Assembly (NCBI RefSeq): GCF_006439355.1
Contig: NZ_VFTG01000001.1
Span: 248,001-312,000 of the forward strand
Direction of reading: 5' to 3'
Source of the DNA: Mesorhizobium sp. B4-1-3
GTDB lineage: Bacteria > Pseudomonadota > Alphaproteobacteria > Rhizobiales > Rhizobiaceae
DNA length: 64,000 nt
Part shown: positions 1-9,442 of the stretch, one piece after another
How the letters are laid out: each line of letters starts with the position of its first letter
How positions within the stretch are numbered: the first letter of the stretch is position 1
Notes under the pieces: model-generated
Seen by the model: the letters and a program-made list of their open reading frames with translations, nothing else
The model's database searches: none
Told to the model about the DNA's origin: nothing
Translations under genes and position numbers: made by a program

Positions 1-762
1 GGCGCGCAAAAGACGCTGTCGCCGAAGCTCGTCATCTTGTCGGCCGGCGCAATCAATTCGGCGGCCATCCTGCTGCGCTCGCCGTCGGCGAAAGGCAAAG
101 GCCTTGCCAACAGCTCCGACCAGGTCGGACGCAATTTCATGAACCATAATTCGAGCGCGATGCTGGCGATCGACCCGCGCCGCCGCAACGACAGCGTCTA
201 CCAGAAGACGCTGATGCTCAACGACTACTATCTATCGGACGGCAAAGGCGGCAAGCCGCTCGGCAATGTGCAGCTGCTCGGCAAGATCGACGGCAACATG
301 CTCAAGGCCAATGTGAAGACGATGCCGAAATTCGTGCTCGACTTCATGGCCGGCCACGCCGTCGACTGGTACCTGATGTGCGAGGACCTGCCCGATCCCG
401 AAAGCCGTATCATGGTCGACGGCAAGGAGATCGTCATGCAGTGGCGGCGCTCCAACATGCAGTCGCTGGAAGGCCTGACCAAGGTGATGCGAGAGAACCT
501 GCGCGCCTGCGGTTATCCGATCGTGCTGTCGCGCCCCTTCGACAAACGCACGCCCTCGCACCAGTGCGGCACGGTGAAGATGGGTAACGATCCGGCCACC
601 TCGCCGCTCGATCCATTCTGCCGCGCCTGGGATCACCGGAACCTGTTCGTCGTCGACGGCGGTTTCCTGCCGACCTCCGCCGCGGTCAATCCGGCGCTGT
701 CGATCGCCGCCCAGGCGCTGCGGGTTGCCGACTACATCCGCAAGACGGAGCTCGCCGCATGA
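1..762 (+). CDS. GMC family oxidoreductase, C-terminal part (5' end outside window)
   Basis: The frame is open from the first base, so only the last 253 residues are seen. GMC enzymes are FAD flavoproteins that oxidise alcohols, sugars or polyols. The visible part has the end of the FAD domain (LVILSAGAINSAAILL), the substrate cap, and the C-terminal block with HQCGTVKMG, NLFVVDGGFLP and AVNPALSIAAQALR, where the catalytic His and partner residue lie. It ends in an ATGA overlap with the following SDR gene, so the two are translationally coupled. Together with the SDR and a second GMC gene it probably works on a polyol or sugar derivative; the substrate cannot be read from sequence. Confidence 0.9.
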   Translation, partial: GAQKTLSPKLVILSAGAINSAAILLRSPSAKGKGLANSSDQVGRNFMNHNSSAMLAIDPRRRNDSVYQKTLMLNDYYLSDGKGGKPLGNVQLLGKIDGNMLKANVKTMPKFVLDFMAGHAVDWYLMCEDLPDPESRIMVDGKEIVMQWRRSNMQSLEGLTKVMRENLRACGYPIVLSRPFDKRTPSHQCGTVKMGNDPATSPLDPFCRAWDHRNLFVVDGGFLPTSAAVNPALSIAAQALRVADYIRKTELAA

Positions 763-1520
763 CCCGTCCGGCAGCCATCGTCACCGGCGGCGCGCGCGGC
801 ATAGGGCTTGCCTGCGCTGAGGCACTGGCCCATGCCGGTTTCGACATTCTTGTCGCCGATCTTGCCGGGAAACCCGCCGACGGACTGGCCGAAAAGATCA
901 CTAGGCGCGACGCGAAGTTTGCCTATGCCGCCTGCGACATCGCTTATCTCGGCGGCCATTCGACACTTGTCGAAGCCGCAATCAACGCCTTCGGCCACAT
1001 CGATTGCCTGGTCAACAATGCCGGCGTCGGCGCCGTGGTGCGCGGCGATCTTCTGGAATTGAAGCCGGAGAATTTCGATCGCGCGCTGGATATCAACTTG
1101 CGCGGCACGGTGTTCCTCAGCCAGGCCGTCGCCAAGGCCATGCTGGCGACCCCTGCCGTTTCGGCCCGGTCGATCATCACTATCACCTCGGTGAGCGCCG
1201 CCATGGCTTCGCCGGAACGAGCAGACTACTGCATTTCCAAGGCCGGCCTTTCGATGTGGGTGAAGAACCTGGCGCTGCGGCTGGCACCCGAGAACATCGG
1301 CGTGTTCGAGGTCCGGCCGGGCATCATCCGCACCGACATGACCTCCGGCGTTTCCGCCAAGTATGACGCCCTGATCGAGGGTGGCCTGGTGCCTGCCAAA
1401 CGCTGGGGCGAGGCCGCCGACATCGGCGGCGTCGTGGCCGCGCTCGCCTCTGGCAAATTCGGTTTTTCGACCGGATCGGTCATCGACGTCGACGGCGCGC
1501 TTTCCGTGCCACGCTTGTGA
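759..1520 (+). CDS. SDR family oxidoreductase (3-ketoacyl-ACP reductase-like)
   Basis: A 253-residue classical short-chain dehydrogenase. The nucleotide-binding motif TGGARGIG is at residues 9-16, NNAG at 86-89, a catalytic Ser near 144-146 and the Tyr157-x3-Lys161 pair in YCISK. The length is normal for the family. SDRs of this type interconvert alcohols and ketones with NAD(P)H. The start overlaps the stop of the upstream GMC gene by four bases, and the next GMC gene begins six bases after its stop, so the three form one operon. It probably acts on the product of a GMC oxidation step or the reverse; the real substrate is unknown. Confidence 0.88.
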   Translation: MTRPAAIVTGGARGIGLACAEALAHAGFDILVADLAGKPADGLAEKITRRDAKFAYAACDIAYLGGHSTLVEAAINAFGHIDCLVNNAGVGAVVRGDLLELKPENFDRALDINLRGTVFLSQAVAKAMLATPAVSARSIITITSVSAAMASPERADYCISKAGLSMWVKNLALRLAPENIGVFEVRPGIIRTDMTSGVSAKYDALIEGGLVPAKRWGEAADIGGVVAALASGKFGFSTGSVIDVDGALSVPRL

Positions 1521-1526
1521 GGAACA

Positions 1527-3212
1527 ATGGCTGACTACATCATTGTTGGCGCCGGTCCGGCCGGCTGCGTTCTCGCCAACCGGCTGAGCGAAGATCCATC
1601 GAATTCGGTGCTGCTTCTGGAGGCAGGCGGCAAGGACTGGCACCCGTTGATCCACATGCCAGCGGGCTTCGCCAAGATGACCAAGGGCATCGCCTCTTGG
1701 GGTTGGTCGACCGTACCGCAGAGAAACATGAAGGACCGCGTCTTCTGGTACACGCAGGCCAAGGTGGTCGGCGGCGGCTCGTCGATCAACGCCCAGATCT
1801 ACACGCGCGGCAACGCCCGCGACTACGACGCCTGGGAGAAAGAGGAAGGGCTGACCGGCTGGAGCTATCGCGACGTGCTGCCTTATTTCAAGCGGGCCGA
1901 GAACAACCAGCGCTTCGCCAACGATTTCCATGGCGACCAGGGCCCGCTCGGCGTCTCGAACCCGATCTCGCCGCTGCCGATCTGCGAGGCCTATTTCCGC
2001 GCCGGTCAGGAAATGGGCATCCCCTTCAACCCGGATTTCAATGGCGCGAGCCAGGAGGGCGTCGGCTATTATCAGCTGACCCAAAAGAATGCGCGGCGCT
2101 CATCGGCCTCCGTCGCCTATCTGAAGCCGATCGGCGCCCGCAAGAATCTGACGGTCAGGACCGATGTGCTGGTCACCCGCGTCGTCGTCGAGAAAGGCCG
2201 CGCCATCGGCGTGGAGATGGTCGACCGGCCGGGCGGGCAAAAGTCTATCCTGCGCGCCGAACGCGAGGTGATCGTCTCGTCGGGCGCCATCGGCTCGCCG
2301 AAGCTTCTCATGCAATCGGGTATCGGCCCGGCCGACCATTTGAGGTCGGTCGGCGTCACGCCGATGCATGACCTGCCCGGCGTTGGCTCCAACATGCAGG
2401 ACCATCTCGATCTGTTCGTGATCGCCGAATGCACCGGCGACCACACCTATGACAACTACGCCAAGCTGCACCGCACGCTATGGGCTGGTCTGCAGTATCT
2501 CTTGCTCAAGAAGGGTCCCGTCGCCTCAAGCCTGTTCGAGACCGGCGGCTTCTGGTACGCCGACCCGACGGCCGCCTCGCCCGACATCCAGTTCCATCTC
2601 GGCCTCGGCTCCGGCATCGAGGCCGGCGTCGAGAAGCTGAAGAATCCGGGCGTGACGCTCAACTCCGCCTTCCTGCGCCCGCGCTCACGCGGCACCGTGC
2701 GATTGAAGAGCGCCGACCCGGCCGACCATCCGCTGATCGACCCGAACTATTGGTCCGATCCCTATGATCGCGACATGTCGATCAAGGGCCTCAGGCTGGC
2801 GCGCGAGATCATGCGGCAGAAGGCGCTGCAGCCCTATGTGCTGCGCGAGGTGCTTCCGGGCCCGAACCTGCAGAGCGACGCCGACCTTTTCGATTATGCC
2901 TGCCGCACCTCCAAGACCGATCATCATCCCGTCGGCACCTGCCGTATGGGCCACGACGCGATGGCCGTGGTGACGCCGGATTTGAGGTTGCGCGGCATCG
3001 ACGCCTTACGCGTCTGCGACGCCTCCGTGATGCCGCGCGTCCCCTCCTCCAACACCAATGCGCCCACCATCATGGTCGGCGAAAAAGGCGCCGACCTGAT
3101 CCTCGGCCGCGAGCCGCTGCCGCCGGCCGTGTTCAAGGGCAACCAGGCGGCACGAGGCATCAACGATGATCCGGCACTGCGTCTTTGCCCGCTTTCGCGG
3201 CGACGTTCCTGA
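1527..3212 (+). CDS. GMC family oxidoreductase (choline dehydrogenase-like)
   Basis: A full-length 561-residue FAD oxidoreductase. The N-terminal ADP-binding fold is YIIVGAGPAGCVLANRLSED, followed by a Glu-Ala-Gly that closes the FAD site; HHPVGTCRMG carries the catalytic His and SNTNAPTIMVGEKGADLIL the partner Asn. It resembles alcohol/choline dehydrogenases, but no betaine aldehyde dehydrogenase or osmoprotectant gene is near, so a choline substrate is not supported. Unusually, the reading frame runs 47 bases into the next gene and ends in an Arg-rich tail unlike the family, suggesting the original stop was lost. Same operon as the SDR and the first GMC gene. Confidence 0.9.
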   Translation: MADYIIVGAGPAGCVLANRLSEDPSNSVLLLEAGGKDWHPLIHMPAGFAKMTKGIASWGWSTVPQRNMKDRVFWYTQAKVVGGGSSINAQIYTRGNARDYDAWEKEEGLTGWSYRDVLPYFKRAENNQRFANDFHGDQGPLGVSNPISPLPICEAYFRAGQEMGIPFNPDFNGASQEGVGYYQLTQKNARRSSASVAYLKPIGARKNLTVRTDVLVTRVVVEKGRAIGVEMVDRPGGQKSILRAEREVIVSSGAIGSPKLLMQSGIGPADHLRSVGVTPMHDLPGVGSNMQDHLDLFVIAECTGDHTYDNYAKLHRTLWAGLQYLLLKKGPVASSLFETGGFWYADPTAASPDIQFHLGLGSGIEAGVEKLKNPGVTLNSAFLRPRSRGTVRLKSADPADHPLIDPNYWSDPYDRDMSIKGLRLAREIMRQKALQPYVLREVLPGPNLQSDADLFDYACRTSKTDHHPVGTCRMGHDAMAVVTPDLRLRGIDALRVCDASVMPRVPSSNTNAPTIMVGEKGADLILGREPLPPAVFKGNQAARGINDDPALRLCPLSRRRS

Positions 3213-3483
3213 AACCGAGCGCGCGGCGATCCACGCCGATCTCGAAGCGCTGCGGACCGTCATCGACGGCATGAGCCAAGTGCATTTCGGCGTCAATGTC
3301 AGCCCCGAGCCTTTCGCGCGCGGCTTCACGCAAGGTTTCACCATCGATTTCCGCGATGCCGCCGCGCGCGACGCCTATCTGGTGCACGAGGCACATCAGC
3401 GCGCCGGCGCGCGCCTTGTCGCCGCCCTCGATGGCGGCACCGAGGGGCTGATGGTCATCGATCTCGAGGTGACGCAAATGTGA
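3166..3483 (+). CDS. Dabb (stress-responsive A/B barrel) domain protein
   Basis: A 105-residue protein made of one Dabb domain, the small dimeric alpha/beta barrel seen in stress-responsive proteins and some polyketide cyclases. Supporting features are the start MIRHCVFARFR, the helix after the first strand, and the pattern AYLVHEAHQRAGARL before the last strand. Its function in GMC/SDR operons is not known; it may bind or isomerise a product. It overlaps the 3' end of the GMC gene in a different frame by 47 bases, so it is co-transcribed and possibly coupled. Confidence 0.85.
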   Translation: MIRHCVFARFRGDVPETERAAIHADLEALRTVIDGMSQVHFGVNVSPEPFARGFTQGFTIDFRDAAARDAYLVHEAHQRAGARLVAALDGGTEGLMVIDLEVTQM

Positions 3484-3576
3484 CCGCTCACCGCTTAAAA
3501 CCGGCCGGCGTCCGGTTCTCTTTTGCCCTCCCGTGAACATATCGTTGCTTTTGGGGGATTGAAAAGGAGGACCGCC

Positions 3577-4794
3577 TTGAACCTCACCACTGAACAGAAG
3601 AAAACCGTAGTCGCATCGTTCCTCGGCTGGACGCTCGACGCTTTTGATTTCTTCCTTCTGACATTCCTGCTCACCGATATTGCCGCTGAGTTCCAGACCG
3701 ACGTGCCGGCGGTCTCCAAAGCACTGTTCCTGACATTGGCGACGCGCTTCATCGGCGCGTTCTTCTTCGGCATGCTTGCCGACAAATACGGTCGCAAGCC
3801 AATCCTGATGCTCAACATCGTCAGCTATTCGGTGATCGGGGCTTTGGCCGCCTTCTCGCCCAATCTCGGCATATTCCTGGCGTTGCGCGCGCTGTTCGGC
3901 ATCGCCATGGGCGGCGAATGGGGCCTGGGCAGCTCGCTCGCCATGGAGTCCATTCCGCCGAGCGCGCGCGGCACGGTCTCCGGCATCCTGCAATGCGGCT
4001 ATCCGGCCGGCTATCTGCTGGCTGCGGTGGTCTATGGCCTGCTCTACGGCCAGAAGATCGGCGACTTCACCTTCGGCTGGCGCGCCATGTTCTTGCTTAG
4101 CTTCGTGCCGGCGCTGATCGTGCTCTTCATCCGCTCGCATGTGCCGGAATCGCCGGCCTTCGTCGAAGGCCGCGCCCAGGCGCGGCCTGGCCTCCTCGAA
4201 ACGCTGCGGAAGCACTGGGGCGTCGCGCTCTATGCGGTGGTGCTGATGATGTTCTTCAACTTCTTCAGCCATGGCACGCAGGACCTCTATCCGACCTTCC
4301 TGAAGAAGCAGCACGGCTTCGACACGCACACGGTGAGCTGGATCACCATCGTCGCCAATATCGGCGCTATCGTCGGCGGCCTGGCCTTCGGCGCGCTGTC
4401 GGAAAGGATCGGCCGCATCAACGCCATCACGCTCGCTTGCGTGATCGCCCTGCCGGCAATTCCGCTCTGGGCCTATACGACCACGCCCTTCATGCTGGCG
4501 ATCGGCGCCTTCATCATGCAGGTGGCGGTGCAGGGCGCCTGGGGCGTCATCCCGGTGCATCTCAATGAATTGTCGCCGGGCTCGGTGCGGGCGACCTTGC
4601 CCGGCTTCATCTATCAGGCCGGCAATCTGGCGGCCTCCTATGGCGGCCCCTACCAGGCCGGCATCGCCGAAGCGCCAGGAGGCAGCTACGGCTATGCGCT
4701 GGCCCTGTTTGCCGGCGTGGTCGCGGTCTGCATCATCGTCGTCATCCGCTTCAGTCCGGAAAAGCGCGGCCAGGTGATGACTGTGCTCGGCTGA
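3577..4794 (+). CDS. MFS transporter (metabolite:H+ symporter type)
   Basis: A 405-residue inner-membrane carrier with about twelve hydrophobic segments. The MFS signature between helices 2 and 3 is visible as GMLADKYGRKP and a second copy as GALSERIGR in the other half. An upstream ATG in frame exists, but a strong AAGGAGG lies six bases before the TTG at 3577, so that start is chosen. It belongs to the sugar/organic-acid symporter type rather than drug exporters, and its place after the GMC/SDR genes suggests uptake of their substrate. Its stop touches the stop of the converging EamA gene with no spacer. Confidence 0.87.
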   Translation: MNLTTEQKKTVVASFLGWTLDAFDFFLLTFLLTDIAAEFQTDVPAVSKALFLTLATRFIGAFFFGMLADKYGRKPILMLNIVSYSVIGALAAFSPNLGIFLALRALFGIAMGGEWGLGSSLAMESIPPSARGTVSGILQCGYPAGYLLAAVVYGLLYGQKIGDFTFGWRAMFLLSFVPALIVLFIRSHVPESPAFVEGRAQARPGLLETLRKHWGVALYAVVLMMFFNFFSHGTQDLYPTFLKKQHGFDTHTVSWITIVANIGAIVGGLAFGALSERIGRINAITLACVIALPAIPLWAYTTTPFMLAIGAFIMQVAVQGAWGVIPVHLNELSPGSVRATLPGFIYQAGNLAASYGGPYQAGIAEAPGGSYGYALALFAGVVAVCIIVVIRFSPEKRGQVMTVLG

Positions 4795-5640
4795 TTAGCC
4801 CATCCTGAGCGCCGCGACGCCGGCGACAATGCCAAGCGCCGCGGCTGCACGCCAGGCCGTCATCTTTTCGCCCAGCGCCAGCACCGAGATCAGCATGGCG
4901 AACAGGATCGAGGTCTCGCGCAGCGACGCGACCGAGGCGATCGGCGCCTTGGTCATCGCCCACATCACGATCCAATAGGCCGCGCCGCTGAGCACGCCGG
5001 TGAACAGCCCGGCCTTCCAGTCGCGCGCCAGCACCGGAAGCGACCTCGGTCCGCGGAAGGCAATGCACAGCACGAGCGCCCACGCCGCATCGCAGACGAA
5101 CAGCCAGGCGGCGTAGCTCGTCGCCGTCGCCGCCAACCGCGCGCCGCTGCCGTCGGAGAGCGTGTAGCTGGCGATGAAGATCGACGTGCCGAGCGCGAGA
5201 CCGACGGCGCGCGGATTGACCTTCTCCAGATGCGCGCCGCCCCGGAACGACATGACCAGCGTGCCAGCCGACAGAAGCACGATGCCGAGGATGGCGAACG
5301 GCGCCGGAACCTCGCCGACCATGACGATGCCGCCGAGCGCCGAGAGCAGGGGCGCGGTGCCGCGGGCCAGCGGATAGGTCTGCGCGAAATCGCCCGCCTT
5401 ATAGGCGCCGATCAGAAATGCCCGGTAGCCCATGTGGAAGAAAACCGAGGCGAAGATGAATGGCCAGACCTCCGCCTGCGGCACTTCGACGAAGGGCAGC
5501 ACCACGAGCGCCGCGGCGCCCATGCCGAGCGTCATCAGCGTGATCGACAGGAAGCGGTCGAGATGCACCTTGACCAGCGCGTTCCAGATCGCGTGCATGG
5601 CAGCCGCCGAGAGCACCGCCAGGAAGACGAACAGTGTCAT
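4795..5640 (-). CDS. EamA/DMT family transporter
   Basis: A 281-residue membrane protein with about ten hydrophobic helices in two repeated halves, the layout of EamA drug/metabolite transporters. Typical pieces are YPLARGTAPLLSALGGI at the end of the first half and RETSILFAMLISVLALGEK in the second. Such proteins export amino acids, nucleotide precursors or small metabolites; the substrate here is unknown. It is downstream of the EEP-family gene with only six bases between, so the two are probably one transcript. Confidence 0.85.
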   Translation of the reverse strand: MTLFVFLAVLSAAAMHAIWNALVKVHLDRFLSITLMTLGMGAAALVVLPFVEVPQAEVWPFIFASVFFHMGYRAFLIGAYKAGDFAQTYPLARGTAPLLSALGGIVMVGEVPAPFAILGIVLLSAGTLVMSFRGGAHLEKVNPRAVGLALGTSIFIASYTLSDGSGARLAATATSYAAWLFVCDAAWALVLCIAFRGPRSLPVLARDWKAGLFTGVLSGAAYWIVMWAMTKAPIASVASLRETSILFAMLISVLALGEKMTAWRAAAALGIVAGVAALRMG

Positions 5641-5646
5641 CCCGCC

Positions 5647-6564
5647 TCACCTGCCCGTCAAGTCTGAGCCGATACCTGGCGTTTCCAGATCGATATCGAC
5701 TCGAAGCGGGAAATGGTCGGAAGCCACTTCGCCGATATCGGCGCTGACCGAACGCACGCGCCCGGCCAGCATGCCGCCGACGAAACAATGGTCGAGCCGT
5801 CGTTTGGCCAGACTGCCGTCGATGATCTTTTCGTGCGTATGGAAGTCCGGTCCCGACTCGGTGGCGACGGAAGCGGCATCAACGAATCCGTCTATATAGG
5901 CGGCCCCCCGATGGTAGGGGGTATTGCCGACGATGCGCCGGTATTCGGCGCTGCCCGGCTCCATGTTGAAATCGCCCAGCCAAATCGCCGCCACCGGGTT
6001 TTCAGGCTCCGGTTGGCCGTTCGACCAGTTGCGCTGCGGCTCGTCGTCGACACCGCTCCAGGGGCCGCCCTCGGATGGCGCGCGGCGATGCTCGGCATTG
6101 AGATAATCGATCTGCTCCAGCCGCTCCTCGGCCGCGATATGCGCCAGATGCAGGGAAAGCACCCGCACCGGTCCCGCCGGCGTGCGGATCATGCATTCGA
6201 GTGCAGCGTTGCGCGTGTTGAGAGGCCTGAGCGTTCGCTTGAGCGGCAGCGTGTGCAGGCGAGACCAGACGATCGGCAGCTTCGACAGCACCATCGTGCC
6301 GAACTGCCGCCTAAGGTTGACGACGCGGCCGCCGCGCTTCTCGCTGGCATCCATGTCGAAAGCCGGGCCGTAGACCCGGTAATAGTCAGGCAGCAAGCTC
6401 GACAGGATCTCGGGCTGGTCGTCCTCATTGGTGCGCCGCCAATGCCGCTCGACCTCCTGCAACGCGATGATGTCGGCGCCGTCCACCAGCCTGGCGGCGC
6501 GGGAAAGATCGTAGCGCCCATCGCTGCCGAAGCCGTATTGGATGTTGTAGCTGATCAGCTTCAT
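5647..6564 (-). CDS. Endonuclease/exonuclease/phosphatase (EEP) family protein
   Basis: A 305-residue protein of the metal-dependent EEP fold (DNase I, exonuclease III, sphingomyelinase, inositol phosphatase). The diagnostic motifs are in order: SYNIQYG at the start, ALQEVERHW with the metal-binding Glu, WLGDFNMEPGS with the catalytic Asp/Asn, LDHCFVGG and SDHFPLRVDI at the end with the catalytic Asp-His. No signal peptide is obvious, so it is probably cytoplasmic. Whether it cuts nucleic acid or a phosphodiester metabolite cannot be said. Confidence 0.87.
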   Translation of the reverse strand: MKLISYNIQYGFGSDGRYDLSRAARLVDGADIIALQEVERHWRRTNEDDQPEILSSLLPDYYRVYGPAFDMDASEKRGGRVVNLRRQFGTMVLSKLPIVWSRLHTLPLKRTLRPLNTRNAALECMIRTPAGPVRVLSLHLAHIAAEERLEQIDYLNAEHRRAPSEGGPWSGVDDEPQRNWSNGQPEPENPVAAIWLGDFNMEPGSAEYRRIVGNTPYHRGAAYIDGFVDAASVATESGPDFHTHEKIIDGSLAKRRLDHCFVGGMLAGRVRSVSADIGEVASDHFPLRVDIDLETPGIGSDLTGR

Positions 6565-6673
6565 TGATTAACCGGCTCACTTCCGAAGTTCGCAGTAGCG
6601 TGCCACCCGTGACGTTGCAATGTGCCGCGCAGGCAGGCGAAATGGTCCAGCCGAGAGTCGGCGAAACGGCCTA

Positions 6674-8224
6674 TCAGGTCGTAAGCGGCTGGAAGCTTCC
6701 GGCGGGAGCCGCCGCCAGTTCCGACCAGTCGATCTCCTCTTCCAGCCGATGATAGGCCTCGTCGCCGATCGTGCCGTTGCTGCGCAGTTCCTCCAGCGTG
6801 TCCCGCTGCCGTTTGATGGCGTAAAGACGCAACCGGTCGTATTCCGTCGCGGCTTGCGCGTCGTCGGGGTTTTCGGCGATCCGGCGTTGCGCCTCGTATT
6901 GTTCGCGCACGACCGCGGCAGCGGACGAGGTCTTGCGGCTCAGCACGTCGAGCGCGGCCTGCATGATGGCCACCCGCGCCTCGGCCACCTCGCGGTCGAT
7001 CGAGGTGTCCCGCTCGAAGTTGAGCCGGCGCAGCAGCGGCTTCAGGCTCATGCCCTGCAGCACAAGCGTTCCGAGGACGACGGCGAAGGCCGCCAGCACG
7101 ATCGGGTCGCGGCCCGGAAAGTTGGCGGGCAACGCGATCGCCACCACCAGCGTCACCAGCCCGCGCATGCCGCACCAGCCGACAAGCACCGCACCGCGAA
7201 ATGTCGGCGCATCCCGCTTCTGCCCTTGGCCGTCGAAGGGTGTGAACTGCCTTATCACCGCAACGTAACCCATCACCCAGACGAGACGTGCCACAATGAC
7301 GACAGCCAGCACGGTCGCGGCGAAGAGAAAGGCCCCGCCTTGCCCGTCGCCGGAGAGCCTGCCAACGATCGACCGCGCCTGCAGGCCCATCAGGACGAAA
7401 GCCAGCACGTTGAGCACGAACACCGCCGATTCCCAGACCGAATAGGTGCTGACGCGGCGTCTCGCCGACATCCGGCGCGGTGCGGTGCGCGCGATGGTGA
7501 TGGCATAGACGACGATGGTGATGATGGCGGAAAGGCCGAGCTTGTCGGCAATGATCCAGACGGCGAAGGTTCCGGCGAACTGCACCACGGTGCTGCTTGC
7601 CGCATCCTCGATGCGCGTCAGCGTGAGCAGCGACACCCGGCCGAACAGGTAGCCCGCGACGACGCTGCCGACCGTCGCAAGCAGGATGACGGGCACCGCG
7701 TCCTTTAGCATGAGCGAGCCGATGGCCGCGGAAACCGCGATCCGGTAGATCAACAGCGCCGTGGCGTCGTTGAGCAGGCTCTCGCCCTGCAGGATCGCGG
7801 TGAGGCGGTGCGGCACCTTGAACTGACTGAGCACTGCGCTTGCCGCCACCGCGTCCGGCGGCGCAACGATGGCGCCCAGCGCGATCGCCGCCGCGATCGG
7901 CAGCCCAGCCATTTTCCAGCCCACGAACGCAACCACCACGGTGGTGAAGGCGACGGCGCCGAGCGCCAGGAGCACCAGCGACAGCCGGTACCGCTTCAGG
8001 TCGCGCAGCGAGGTGTCATAGGCGGCATCGAGAAGCACCGGCGCGATGAACAGCGCCAGCGCAAGTTCCGGATCGATCTCGATCACCGGCGCGCCCGGCA
8101 CGAAGGCCAGCGCAACGCCCGCAAGCGCCAGCAATGAAGGATAGGGAACCTCCAGCCTCCGCGACAGCGCCGTCAGCGCGACAGCAATCAGAAGCAGGAT
8201 GAGGGTGAGCTCGAAGAGGGCCAT
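6674..8224 (-). CDS. Na+/H+ antiporter, CPA1 family
   Basis: A 516-residue integral membrane protein with about twelve helices and a hydrophilic C-terminal tail of roughly 110 residues. CPA1 hallmarks are IVAPPDAVAASAVLSQFKVP, GESLLNDATALL with the ion-binding Asp, and GWCGMRGLVTLVVAIALP. It exchanges Na+ or K+ for protons for pH and salt homeostasis. The C-terminal region is charged and predicted helical (REQYEAQRRIAENPDD) and may be regulatory. It stands alone between the EEP gene and the ABC operon. Confidence 0.9.
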   Translation of the reverse strand: MALFELTLILLLIAVALTALSRRLEVPYPSLLALAGVALAFVPGAPVIEIDPELALALFIAPVLLDAAYDTSLRDLKRYRLSLVLLALGAVAFTTVVVAFVGWKMAGLPIAAAIALGAIVAPPDAVAASAVLSQFKVPHRLTAILQGESLLNDATALLIYRIAVSAAIGSLMLKDAVPVILLATVGSVVAGYLFGRVSLLTLTRIEDAASSTVVQFAGTFAVWIIADKLGLSAIITIVVYAITIARTAPRRMSARRRVSTYSVWESAVFVLNVLAFVLMGLQARSIVGRLSGDGQGGAFLFAATVLAVVIVARLVWVMGYVAVIRQFTPFDGQGQKRDAPTFRGAVLVGWCGMRGLVTLVVAIALPANFPGRDPIVLAAFAVVLGTLVLQGMSLKPLLRRLNFERDTSIDREVAEARVAIMQAALDVLSRKTSSAAAVVREQYEAQRRIAENPDDAQAATEYDRLRLYAIKRQRDTLEELRSNGTIGDEAYHRLEEEIDWSELAAAPAGSFQPLTT

Positions 8225-8309
8225 GGCTCATCGTAGCGATGGAGCCAGGTGTTTGGCACTGAAAAGTGAATGGTCATCATCGGAAGATTTCGAGCACGTA
8301 AAGTGCCGA

Positions 8310-8349
8310 TCGCCACTCACCATCTATTATTCGCCATCCGCTATTTCTC
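8310..8349 (+). repeat. Short degenerate TCGCCA(T/C)-type direct repeat
   Basis: Two imperfect units of about 20 bases begin TCGCCACTCACC and TCGCCATCCGCT and share the (T)ATT-rich ends. They fill the end of the spacer between the antiporter start and the ABC ATPase stop and reach into the ATPase stop codon. Such simple repeats occur in rhizobial spacers; no function is assigned. Confidence 0.35.
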
Positions 8350-9413
8350 TAATGCAATACCAGCATGTCGCCGGACGAGAAGGAGATGTCCGCCTTGTCC
8401 CCAACGACCGGCGGTGGCGTGGTCGAGTTGTTGAAGGTGTCGAGCGACACCGTGTTGTCGCCGATGCCGACGCGCACGCGGATGACCGAGCCCAGGAAAT
8501 GCACTTCGGCGATCTCGCCCGACAGGCTGGTGTCGTGGCCGGGCTGGCGCGCCAGCGAGATCGCTTCCGGGCGCAGCGCCAGCGACAGCGTATCGCCGGA
8601 CTTCGAGCCGTTGAGCTTGCCCTTGAGCGAGACTTCCTGGGCGTTGACCTGCACCTTGCCCGTGGCCGCGTCGGTGACCTTGCCTTCCAGCACGTTGAGC
8701 GTGCCGACGAAATTGGCGACGAATTTGGTGGCCGGGCGGTTGTAGATCTCGAACGGCGTGCCGACCTGCTCGGCCTTGCCGCCATACATCACCGCGATGC
8801 GGTCGGAGATCGACAGCGCCTCTTCCTGGTCATGCGTGACGAAGATGGTGGTGATGCCGAGCTTCTTCTGGATCGAGCGGATCTCCTCGCGCAGCGACAC
8901 GCGCACCTTGGCGTCGAGCGCCGACAGCGGCTCGTCGAGCAGCAAGAGCTTCGGCTTCGGCGCGATGGCGCGCGCCAACGCGATACGCTGCTGCTGGCCG
9001 CCGGACAGCTGGTAGGGATAGCGATCGGCCATCTGCGGCAGCTTGATCATCTCGAGCATCTCGGCGACGCGCCTGTCTGTGTCCTGCTTCGACATGCCGG
9101 CCACCTTGAGGCCAAAGGCGATGTTCTGCGCCACCGTCAGGTTCGGGAACAGCGCATAGGCCTGGAACACCATGCCGACATTGCGCTGGTTAGGCTTCAG
9201 CCTGGTGATGTCCTTGCCGCCGACCACGATCTTGCCGGCCGAAGGCTCCTCGAAACCGGCGACCATGCGTAGCACCGTCGTCTTGCCGCAACCGGACGGG
9301 CCGAGGAAGGAGACGAACTCGCCAGGCTCGACGTCGAGGCTAAAATCCTGCACCACGGTGTTGGCGCCAAAGGACTTTCGCACATGCTGGATGGAGAGGA
9401 ATGGCTCGGCCAT
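8349..9413 (-). CDS. ABC transporter ATP-binding protein, spermidine/putrescine (PotA) type
   Basis: A 354-residue ATPase for a PotABCD/iron-type importer. Walker A is GPSGCGKTT, the signature motif LSGGQQQRIALARA, Walker B LLLLDEPLSALD and the switch His is in VTHDQEEAL. After about residue 240 comes the regulatory TOBE-type domain with LALRPEAISL. A TTG eleven codons upstream is possible, but ATG 9413 follows GGAAGA at good spacing and gives the conserved start MAEPFLSIQHV. It is the last gene of the importer operon, 29 bases after the second permease. Confidence 0.92.
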   Translation of the reverse strand: MAEPFLSIQHVRKSFGANTVVQDFSLDVEPGEFVSFLGPSGCGKTTVLRMVAGFEEPSAGKIVVGGKDITRLKPNQRNVGMVFQAYALFPNLTVAQNIAFGLKVAGMSKQDTDRRVAEMLEMIKLPQMADRYPYQLSGGQQQRIALARAIAPKPKLLLLDEPLSALDAKVRVSLREEIRSIQKKLGITTIFVTHDQEEALSISDRIAVMYGGKAEQVGTPFEIYNRPATKFVANFVGTLNVLEGKVTDAATGKVQVNAQEVSLKGKLNGSKSGDTLSLALRPEAISLARQPGHDTSLSGEIAEVHFLGSVIRVRVGIGDNTVSLDTFNNSTTPPPVVGDKADISFSSGDMLVLH

Positions 9414-9442
9414 GGCTTTTTCTTCCGATCGGTATTTTTCGC

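Noticed and set aside
1527..3212. Choline dehydrogenase betA
   Set aside because: Only family likeness; no betaine aldehyde dehydrogenase, betI or choline transporter nearby.
3160..4560. Long reverse open frame over the Dabb and MFS genes
   Set aside because: No domain motif, Arg/His/Glu-rich composition, and it covers two well-supported forward genes.
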